Assembly (NCBI GenBank): GCA_021806865.1
Contig: JAKAPU010000069.1
Span: forward strand, 1 to 12,316
Direction of reading: 5' to 3'
DNA length: 12,316 nt
Source of the DNA: an archaeon
GTDB taxonomy: Archaea; Thermoproteota; Nitrososphaeria; Nitrososphaerales; CADDZS01
The translations under genes and the position numbers were made by a program. The notes under the pieces are model-generated. The model was not told the DNA's origin and did no database searches. It saw nothing but the letters and a program-made list of their open reading frames with translations. Positions 6,912 through 12,316 of the stretch are shown piece after piece. The number at the start of each line of letters is the position of its first letter. The stretch's first letter is position 1.

Positions 6912-7819
6912 GATTGGCGCGATTTCAGATCTACCTTCCTTATCTTCGCGCGTATGATTCCTTCAGGCCTGAAATAGAGGAGTAACACCGTGATAAGTCC
7001 GAACAAAATGAAGAGCAGATTATTGGGGTCTATTGGCAGGGCAATTACACCCTTTGCTACTAGCAACACACTTTGGACAACAGTGTAGATTGCCGATCCA
7101 AGAATTGCTCCGACACCTGTTGAAGAGCCTCCAATTATGCTCATAATGTACACAGTAAACGTCACCGAGTAAGTGAAAAGCTCGGTTCCAGCAAACCCAA
7201 GATACTGGGCATAAACCGCACCGTCTATGCCTGCGATGATAGATCCAATTACAAAGACCTGCGATTTGTAGCGAAACGTGTTTTTTCCGAGAGCCTCTGA
7301 AAGAGTTTCATTATCCCTGATCGATTTTAGAACCCTACCATACGGAGAGACGATAAGCAATCTGTAGACAGCATAGAATCCTATGAAAAGCAGAGAAGTC
7401 AAAGCTAGATTGGCTGTGACTGATGTGTTGTAGTTTGTTATCCAGGGAAAGGCAGACGGAACATGTGCGATCCCTACCGCTCCGCCAAGCGATTGAATGT
7501 TTAACACGAATATATTGATGATTTCGGCAAACATGAATGTCGCAAGCGCAAGAAAATCGCCACGCAAGTTCAAGGCTGGAAGTGATATCAGAAATCCAGC
7601 AATCCCAGAGAGAGCAGCGCCGAAGACTACTGACACGACAAACGGGAATCCAGCAATGGCTAACGACGCGGAGGCGTACGCCCCAATCATGAAGAACGCA
7701 ACAACGCCGAAATTGAATATTCCAGCTGAGCCGTACTGAATATTGACGCTCAAAGCAAGTATTCCAAATATCAGAATGGTTATGCCGATGGTTGCAAAGT
7801 AAACTATCAACTCATACAT
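6908..7819 (-). CDS. livM: Branched-chain amino acid-type ABC permease LivM
   Basis: A 303-residue polytopic membrane protein, one of two HAAT-family permease subunits. The N-terminal block LALSVNIQYGSAGIFNFG and the cytoplasmic coupling loop near 160-200 (GRVLKSIRDNETLSEALG, then an IAGIDGAVYAQ helix) are typical of LivM. I estimate eight to ten transmembrane helices. It forms the translocation path with LivH and contacts LivF/LivG through the coupling loop. Its ATG at 7817-7819 overlaps the end of livH by 8 bases (ATGTATGA), and its stop overlaps the proposed livG CTG start by 4. Liv permeases carry branched-chain and other amino acids, amides or aromatic acids, so the substrate is not fixed by family. 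Confidence 0.93.
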   Translation of the reverse strand: MYELIVYFATIGITILIFGILALSVNIQYGSAGIFNFGVVAFFMIGAYASASLAIAGFPFVVSVVFGAALSGIAGFLISLPALNLRGDFLALATFMFAEIINIFVLNIQSLGGAVGIAHVPSAFPWITNYNTSVTANLALTSLLFIGFYAVYRLLIVSPYGRVLKSIRDNETLSEALGKNTFRYKSQVFVIGSIIAGIDGAVYAQYLGFAGTELFTYSVTFTVYIMSIIGGSSTGVGAILGSAIYTVVQSVLLVAKGVIALPIDPNNLLFILFGLITVLLLYFRPEGIIRAKIRKVDLKSRQS

Positions 7820-8738
7820 TCGATTTGCCCCTCTTTATCAATGCAGAAAGTTTCGGTCCTGATCCAGAAAGCCCGCTTGGAAAGTAAAGCATTACAAGAA
7901 TCACTACAATGTACGCAACCGCGGTGTTGTAGTAGACAGGTTGACCCAGGGCGATTAGGAGCGGAACACTGAAGTTCTCGGCAAAGCTAAGTATGAACGC
8001 AGCAGCGATAACGCCGTAGTAGCTACCTATGCCAGCGAAAATCGCGACGGCGATAACTGTCACCAACATGTTTGAACCGACCGCAGGAGTCACGCCAGTT
8101 TGGCCCGCAAGTAGCACTCCAGCTGCTCCTGCCAGGGCCGACCCCAGGAACCAAACAACCAAAATAATCCTAGTGGTCTTGATTCCAGAGGCGCGAACCA
8201 GATCAGGATTACTCGAAGTCGCTCGCATTGCTGCTCCGAATTTTGTCTTCGAAAGAAGAAAGTGGATAGTAAGCACCAGCGCAACTGTAAGGAAGATAGT
8301 GCCAAGCTGAATCCAATTTGCCACAATAAACCCTATGTCGAAGGATCTGAAAATGGCCGAATAGAAAAGCTGGTTTCGGCCCCATATCTGTTGTATGATG
8401 TAGGTCAGAGCGAGCCCGTATCCTACTGATGTAACTGTTGGAGCAATGAACCCTGGCGTGCGTTTTCCGAGCGGTCGAAAGATTGCAAAGTACGAAAATG
8501 CGCCCAACAGGCCTGTGGCAATGAATGCTACGGCGACTCCGGCCTCAAATCCTAGCCTCCAAGGAGTTGAGATTGTGTAAGCTACGTATGCTCCAAACGT
8601 GATGAACGCAGCTTGCGCCACGTTCGGAAATTTTAGGATGGAGTATGTGAGTGAGAACCCTATGGTTGCAAGCGCAAAGATGCTTCCGTCAACTATTGAC
8701 GCAAACAGGCTTTGCGGCAGGAGCTCTAGGATACTCAC
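7812..8738 (-). CDS. livH: Branched-chain amino acid-type ABC permease LivH
   Basis: A HAAT-family permease of 308 residues from the chosen start. The N-terminus has the LivH pattern: DGSIFALATIGFSLTYSILK, then PNVAQAAFITFGAY. The coupling-loop region (FGAAMRATSSNPDLVRASGI, about 167-187) precedes an ALAGAAGVLLA helix. Two GTG starts compete: 8747 has no ribosome binding site, whereas 8738 has GAGTGA (8744-8749) 5 bases upstream, so I prefer 8738; the longer form adds only three residues. It is the second gene of the transporter operon, just after livK and a hairpin, and overlaps livM by 8 bases. Together with LivM it forms the membrane channel. Confidence 0.92.
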   Translation of the reverse strand: MSILELLPQSLFASIVDGSIFALATIGFSLTYSILKFPNVAQAAFITFGAYVAYTISTPWRLGFEAGVAVAFIATGLLGAFSYFAIFRPLGKRTPGFIAPTVTSVGYGLALTYIIQQIWGRNQLFYSAIFRSFDIGFIVANWIQLGTIFLTVALVLTIHFLLSKTKFGAAMRATSSNPDLVRASGIKTTRIILVVWFLGSALAGAAGVLLAGQTGVTPAVGSNMLVTVIAVAIFAGIGSYYGVIAAAFILSFAENFSVPLLIALGQPVYYNTAVAYIVVILVMLYFPSGLSGSGPKLSALIKRGKSNV

Positions 8739-8759
8739 ATCTCTCACTCGGCAGGAAGA

Positions 8760-8779
8760 GACTGGAATTCTATCCAGTC
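8760..8779 (-). terminator. Perfect hairpin over the livK stop codon (attenuator or 3' stabiliser)
   Basis: GACTGGA and TCCAGTC form a perfect 7-bp stem around a 6-base loop. In the transcript the UAG stop of livK sits in the loop and the hairpin lies between livK and livH. No long U-run follows, so full termination is unlikely. Hairpins after the binding-protein gene are known in ABC operons as processing or stabilising elements that let the binding protein be made in excess over the permease; that role here is inferred. Confidence 0.5.
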
Positions 8780-10047
8780 AGGCTAATTCCCGCCGCGGGT
8801 GAATACGATCCGAAGGTTGTAAAGCCATAGGAAGTGGAATTCACCTGAATGACTCTGTAGAACGTGTATGAAACCTGTGTGACGTCGCCTTGATTGTTCA
8901 ATGCCAGATAGCCAGACGGACCCACGTAACTTGAGCTGACCGGCACCATCTGTGCGGCAATTGCAGTTGCATTGTATGTTCCTGCACGGGCGATTGCATT
9001 GAACGCCAACATCGCAGCATCGTAACTAGTTCCGGTGAACAGACCGGGAGCAAATCCGAAGGTCTTGTTGAAAGCCGAAGCGAACTGGACGTAAGGCGCA
9101 GTGTTTGAAGTGGAAACTGCAGAGGGGCCTGTCAAGTTAGTCTCGGCCATGTACTGCGCTGCAAGCGGATCTTTGAAGAAAGAAGGATCCTGCAATTCAA
9201 TCGAGCCTACAGTCGGAATGTTCTGCATTCCGAGGTTTAGAGCATTCTTGAAGATCACTATTCCATCAGCAACGAACTCGTCGTAGAAAATCACGTCCGG
9301 GTTGGCAGCCTTGACTTGCTGCATTTGTGATGTATAGTCGCTTTGTCCGCTTGTCACGAGAACGGTACTAACTACCTTGCTACCCAAGAGTGATTGAAGA
9401 CTGTTTGCAAGCCCCTGTCCAAAGGCGTCGTTGCGAGTAACTATTGCAACTCGCTGGTATCCCTTCGCGTTGATGTACGCCGCAACAGCTTGAGCCTGAA
9501 TGTTGTCGCTTGGAACAGTTCTGAATATGTAAGGACTCAATCCTGAAATCTGACCAGCCGTTGCTGACGAAGTAACAACGAGTATGTGATTTTGAGTCGC
9601 ATACTGAGCGATCGTGAGAACTTGCTGAGTGGTGGGCGGGCCTATGACCACTTGGACGCCCTGCACCGAGTAGAGGTTCTGCAGATCAGTGAGTGCGGTT
9701 TGAGGATCTGTTTGAACATCGTCTATTATCAATTTGATCGGTTGTCCATCGATTCCTCCAGACTCGTTGACATGAAGCGCAGCGAGCTTGATCGCATCCA
9801 CGATACCTTGTCCTGGACCGGCCAATGCTCCACTGAGTGGTTCAAGGACTCCGACCTTGATTGGTGTATTGATTCCCTGCCCACCTCCGGAAGAGCTCGT
9901 GACTGTAGAAACAGATGTGCTAGTGATAGTTGAAGTGACGGTATTCACAGATGACGATGGCGCAACAGAGGCCATCACACCATAGACTCCTCCGCCAACG
10001 ACAATAGCAACTACGACCATTGCAATAACGGCAACCAAATTTCGCAT
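8770..10047 (-). CDS. livK: HAAT-type solute-binding protein LivK, membrane-anchored (archaeal type)
   Basis: A 425-residue substrate-binding protein of the branched-chain amino acid receptor family (periplasmic-binding fold type I). Residues 4-28 are a hydrophobic N-terminal helix with no lipobox Cys. Residues 29-58 are a Ser/Thr/Val-rich linker ending SSSGGG, as in archaeal binding proteins tethered outside the membrane and often glycosylated. The domain begins IKVGVLEPLSGALAGPG (63-79), followed by DAIKLAALHVNESGGIDG and VVIGPPTTQQ, typical ligand-binding segments. It captures substrate outside the cell and passes it to LivH/LivM. The ATG at 10047 has no Shine-Dalgarno but a TATA-like box at -24 to -30, so the mRNA is probably leaderless and this is the operon's first gene. 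The ligand could be a branched-chain or other amino acid, an amide or an aromatic acid. Confidence 0.92.
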   Translation of the reverse strand: MRNLVAVIAMVVVAIVVGGGVYGVMASVAPSSSVNTVTSTITSTSVSTVTSSSGGGQGINTPIKVGVLEPLSGALAGPGQGIVDAIKLAALHVNESGGIDGQPIKLIIDDVQTDPQTALTDLQNLYSVQGVQVVIGPPTTQQVLTIAQYATQNHILVVTSSATAGQISGLSPYIFRTVPSDNIQAQAVAAYINAKGYQRVAIVTRNDAFGQGLANSLQSLLGSKVVSTVLVTSGQSDYTSQMQQVKAANPDVIFYDEFVADGIVIFKNALNLGMQNIPTVGSIELQDPSFFKDPLAAQYMAETNLTGPSAVSTSNTAPYVQFASAFNKTFGFAPGLFTGTSYDAAMLAFNAIARAGTYNATAIAAQMVPVSSSYVGPSGYLALNNQGDVTQVSYTFYRVIQVNSTSYGFTTFGSYSPAAGISLTG

Positions 10048-10359
10048 AAGCGGTGGGCTATATCCAATTCATATTTAGTGTTTCGCATGGATAACAGAAA
10101 GTAATTACTGATTAGATTTTTGATGTTTGATACAACTCTCCTGTCTTCTTAGTTCGAGCTGTGCCTTTTTTAGAATAGATCGATAAAGCCCGACGTTAGA
10201 AGTAATATCGATTCAGAATTGACTTTTATTTCAGAGCAAATTCTTCCATCGGATTCAAGAGACAGAAAACTTCGCGCAATCAAATGTCGAAAAACTCATC
10301 ACATTTATAAGCAGATTCTATTCGAACAGACCCAAAAGGAATACGAAAGCGTTTTGCGG
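10048..10359. other. 312-base non-coding region upstream of livK
   Basis: I see no coding frame here. It holds the liv operon TATA box at 10071-10077 and a second TATA-like element at 10304-10310, TTTATAA on plus and TTATAAA on minus, which is nearly palindromic. On the minus strand this second box would start a transcript about 230 bases upstream of livK; on the plus strand it would run antisense into the GNAT gene. The region is A/T-rich with short T-runs (for example near 10165-10170) that could end plus-strand transcripts. No tRNA or riboswitch fold could be recognised by eye. Confidence 0.4.
10071..10077 (-). promoter_or_regulatory. TATA-like box of the liv operon
   Basis: The minus strand reads TAAATAT 24-30 bases upstream of the livK ATG. 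This spacing fits an archaeal promoter that starts transcription at the start codon. The lack of a Shine-Dalgarno before livK, in contrast to livF and ubiD further down, supports a leaderless mRNA. Confidence 0.5.
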
Positions 10360-10826
10360 TTAGGCGCTTGAAGATAAGATTCTCTCCATGAATACTCGCT
10401 TGTACCCATCTTCAGTTCTCCTATCAACTACTGTATACCCCAAATGAGTGTAGAATGCAATGTTTTCTGTCATTACTTCATTTGTGTAAAGAACAACACG
10501 ATGCAACCCTACAGTAGCGGCGAAATGTTCTGCAAATTCCATGAGTGAACGGCCTATTCCTCTCCCTTGTTTAGTGGGGTCCACTACGACGTTCTCAATC
10601 ATTATCGTGTCTTCATTTTTCCGATCAAGGCAAATCAAACCTACTATAGGCTCACCAATTATCAAACCTTACCTTGCCTGACAAGCTGCTCATAATCCTG
10701 AAGGAGTGGAGCTGGGGCTTTGTTCATCCTTGGCAGGTATTTTTGATAAGCCTCCCTCACCAGCTCGTTGATACGCGGAAGATCTTCTATGGTTGCCTGT
10801 CTAACCAGATTGCCGGAATAGTTCAT
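10360..10826 (-). pseudogene. GNAT-family N-acetyltransferase split by a -1 frameshift
   Basis: Two overlapping minus-strand frames together make one GNAT protein of about 155 residues. Frame one (10826-10662, ATG start, 54 codons) carries the N-terminal pattern: RQATIEDLPRINELVREAY, then APAPLLQDYEQLVRQGKV, ending at TGA. Frame two (10665-10360) continues with IIGEPIVGLICL, ENVVVDPTKQGRGIGRSLMEF (acetyl-CoA motif A, QGRGIG), a LYTNEVMTENIAFYTHLGY block and YKRVFMERIL. Joining needs a -1 shift at GGTTTGA (about 10662-10668), equal to one lost base. No classic slippery heptamer is visible, so a mutation or assembly error is likelier than programmed frameshifting. The family acetylates small amines or protein N-termini; the substrate is unknown. 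It follows a small membrane-protein gene by 79 bases on the same strand. Confidence 0.82.
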
Positions 10827-10883
10827 CTTAGGAAATCATTTGAAACTAGGAACAAGATTCGATAACTTTCTACTTCCTTGAGG

Positions 10884-10910
10884 CGTGAGTGATCGACGCA
10901 GAAGCTCACG
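10884..10910 (-). repeat. Inverted repeat over the stop of the small membrane protein gene
   Basis: CGTGAG (10884-10889) and CTCACG (10905-10910) are perfect 6-bp arms around 15 bases, and the right arm covers the stop codon at 10906-10908. It could be a weak 3'-end hairpin. No U-run follows in the transcript, so a terminator call is not justified. Confidence 0.3.
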
Positions 10911-11145
10911 GCTGGACCTGTTCGGATCCGGGAGGCTTGCCTTTCTTCTCATTCGAACGTGCTCTAATTCCTCCCAGTACTAACAAGACCGGCAAAATTG
11001 CGACAATGATTGCCTGCTGCCAGCCGGTAAAACCAGACAGATCAATGCATCCTGTTACGCAGATGTTTTGAGCAGTGTACGCCTCTGCACCGAACCACCC
11101 AAGAATCAGCAAAGCAACCAGAAACAACATTGTCGAGTTACGCAT
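10906..11145 (-). CDS. Small two-helix membrane protein, hypothetical
   Basis: I do not recognise this 79-residue protein. It has two hydrophobic stretches, about 6-22 (MLFLVALLILGWFGAEA) and 44-62 (QAIIVAILPVLLVLGGI), joined by a short loop with Cys29 and Cys33 spaced C-x3-C. A basic, polar C-terminal tail (RARSNEKKGK) suggests both termini face the cytoplasm and the two cysteines face outside, where they might form a disulfide. The first helix could alternatively be a signal peptide. The frame extends upstream to a TTG at 11223 inside the preceding gene, but ATG at 11143-11145 directly precedes the hydrophobic part and has a G-rich stretch (GGGAAAGGCG) upstream. It lies 52 bases after the aldolase-like gene on the same strand. 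Composition and strand support a real gene, though homology was not checked. Confidence 0.6.
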   Translation of the reverse strand: MRNSTMLFLVALLILGWFGAEAYTAQNICVTGCIDLSGFTGWQQAIIVAILPVLLVLGGIRARSNEKKGKPPGSEQVQP

Positions 11146-11197
11146 GCACGCCTTTCCCTTACAGCCTGATTTGAAGCTATTGAGCCGATATGCACTC

Positions 11198-12115
11198 CTA
11201 CCATCCTCTCGGCTCTGTATCAAGTATCTTGCTGTCTTTCAGAGCAGCAAGCAAGATCGATGTTTCCTTTCGTGTTAGTGGCACGTTGGGCAATCTCGGT
11301 TTCCCAACAGGTCGTTTCATGATCTCCAATGCAGCTTTCACTGATGAAGAAAGCTTGAACCTTAGAAGGATTGCGAGCATCTCAGACATTTTGTACTGCA
11401 TTACTCTTGCCTTTGAGTACTCCTGCTTCTTACACGCAGAGTACAGGTTTTTCATGAGATTTGGAGCGACAGCGCCCACGACCGAAAAACAACCATGACC
11501 ACCGAGCGCCATTCCGGGAAGCGGATACTCTACTCCTGTGAAAACCGAAAAATTTCTCTTGAGGGAAGAGACAAGCCTCATGACTTCGCTAAAATACCGC
11601 ATGTCGTAGCTTGCCTCCTTGAGACCGACAAAATTATCAAAATCCCTAACCATGCGATAGAGTGTCTCGGATTCTAGCGAGACACCTATTCTTTCAGGAA
11701 AGTTGTATGCCAGCATTCCGATGTCAATAGATCTTGAGAGCTTCTGAAAGTGGGCATAGATTCCCTCCTGATTGGGATGCCAGTGATAGGGCACTATCGA
11801 AATCACTGCATCTGCGCCAACATCTTCCGCGTGCTTGGCAAGTTTGATGGTCTGGTCAGTCCCAGGACAACTGGCATGAATTATGACAGGCACTCTGTCG
11901 TTTACCTGGTCCACAGCAACCTCCGCCAGACGCATACGCTCAGCCTCGGTGAGGTTCAATGACTCTCCTATGTGCATAGGCGAGGCAATCGCATCGCTCG
12001 CAGATCTTTCAATGAAGAAGTCTATCATCGTTCTGTAGGTTGGTTCGTCGAACTCATCCTTCCTTGTGAATGGAGTTACTGGAGTTCCTACGACGCCTTG
12101 AATCTGTTTTAGCAT
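11198..12115 (-). CDS. DapA/NAL-superfamily aldolase-like protein (not classical DapA)
   Basis: A 305-residue member of the dihydrodipicolinate synthase/N-acetylneuraminate lyase superfamily, at the usual length. Seen: N-terminal GVVGTPVTPF, GESLNLTEAER near 50-60, the AYNFPERIG block with the family Tyr (Tyr137), GLKEAS with the Schiff-base Lys (Lys166), and GHGCFSVVGAVAP. These enzymes form a Lys-pyruvate imine and cleave or build 2-oxo acids in the cytoplasm. In true DapA the GTTGES motif supplies two threonines; here it reads MHIGES, so lysine biosynthesis is unlikely and a catabolic aldolase or hydratase is more probable. TTG at 12118 directly precedes ATG at 12113-12115; I chose the ATG. 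It is the first gene of a minus-strand set with the small membrane protein and the GNAT gene, and may belong with the neighbouring uptake operon. Confidence 0.88.
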   Translation of the reverse strand: MLKQIQGVVGTPVTPFTRKDEFDEPTYRTMIDFFIERSASDAIASPMHIGESLNLTEAERMRLAEVAVDQVNDRVPVIIHASCPGTDQTIKLAKHAEDVGADAVISIVPYHWHPNQEGIYAHFQKLSRSIDIGMLAYNFPERIGVSLESETLYRMVRDFDNFVGLKEASYDMRYFSEVMRLVSSLKRNFSVFTGVEYPLPGMALGGHGCFSVVGAVAPNLMKNLYSACKKQEYSKARVMQYKMSEMLAILLRFKLSSSVKAALEIMKRPVGKPRLPNVPLTRKETSILLAALKDSKILDTEPRGW

Positions 12116-12202
12116 CAATTCAGGCTTGATGTGGGGATTTCAAAAGGATGTCTAAATGATGAGAACGTGCCCAGAACAACTACTTTGAGTCTTTCTTAAG
12201 CG

Positions 12203-12316
12203 CTACAATGAATCACATTCTCTTTTAATGAAATGCTTAGTTGAGACCCTAAGAATTCTGGCGCCTAGGTCTTGCAACATTCCAAAGCTGGCAAGATTAT
12301 GCCTTAACTGAATCAA
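12203..12316 (-). CDS. Possible 3' end of an upstream minus-strand gene (weak)
   Basis: One minus-strand frame is open for 38 codons from the right edge to a TAG at 12203-12205, while the other two minus-strand frames are closed near the edge. The predicted end (HNLASFGMLQDLGARILRVS followed by a basic tail) is not a family I recognise. Chance openness over this length is quite possible. If real, it is the C-terminus of a gene upstream of the aldolase-like gene. Bases 12116-12202 show no other feature beyond a possible weak promoter. Confidence 0.2.
   Translation of the reverse strand: MIQLRHNLASFGMLQDLGARILRVSTKHFIKRECDSL

Noticed and set aside
10311..10335. TTCGAAC, a tRNA T-loop-like motif
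   Set aside because: The flanking bases do not form a 5-bp T-stem on either strand, and no acceptor, D or anticodon arm is found around it.
10655..10675. Programmed -1 frameshifting in the GNAT gene
   Set aside because: The junction AAGGTTTGA has no X-XXY-YYZ slippery heptamer and no obvious downstream stem; mutation or sequence error is simpler.
11146..11223. Longer form of the small membrane protein starting at TTG 11223
   Set aside because: It would overlap the aldolase-like gene by 26 bases and add a polar segment before the hydrophobic helix; ATG 11145 fits better.
1..12316. CRISPR array, transposon ends or direct-repeat clusters
   Set aside because: Reading both strands I saw no regularly spaced repeats, transposase motifs or paired terminal repeats.

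Overview
The window looks archaeal, most likely from a soil or groundwater lineage in the Thaumarchaeota/Nitrososphaeria or Bathyarchaeia neighbourhood; that placement is an inference. The signs are two F420-type luciferase-like oxidoreductases, a solute-binding protein held by an uncleaved N-terminal membrane anchor followed by a Ser/Thr-rich linker, TATA-like boxes 24-33 bases upstream of start codons that lack a Shine-Dalgarno (leaderless-type promoters), GGTGA-type ribosome binding sites inside operons, and frequent TTG or other non-ATG starts. I see no tRNA, rRNA, CRISPR array, insertion sequence or phage gene. Nearly all coding is on the minus strand.

Right to left along the minus strand: (1) 12115-10360 holds a DapA/NAL-superfamily aldolase-like gene, a two-helix small membrane protein and a GNAT acetyltransferase split by a -1 frameshift. 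(2) 10359-10048 is a non-coding gap with a leaderless-type promoter for the next operon. (3) 10047-2860 is a tight seven-gene operon: a complete branched-chain amino acid-type (HAAT) ABC importer in the order livK-livH-livM-livG-livF, then a UbiD-family prFMN decarboxylase and an M20 metallohydrolase. Spacings run from an 8-base overlap to a 36-base gap. (4) 2868-1867 (plus strand) and 1719-694 (minus strand) are divergent paralogous luciferase-like oxidoreductases sharing a 147-base promoter region. (5) 568-1 is an isochorismatase-fold cysteine hydrolase that runs off the left edge.

Taken together the window reads as an uptake-and-catabolism locus. The importer brings in an amino-acid-like or small amphipathic acid. 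The M20 hydrolase would cleave an amide, UbiD would decarboxylate an unsaturated or aromatic acid, and the flanking LLM oxidoreductases, cysteine hydrolase and aldolase-like enzyme could handle ring or amide breakdown. LLM plus cysteine hydrolase recalls RutA/RutB of pyrimidine degradation, but no substrate can be named from sequence alone.

The most checkable oddities are: livG lacks any ATG/GTG/TTG start ahead of its conserved N-terminus and seems to start at a CTG overlapping the livM stop; the GNAT gene is frameshifted; the M20 enzyme keeps its metal ligands but lacks two usual substrate-binding residues; and a perfect hairpin overlaps the livK stop codon.
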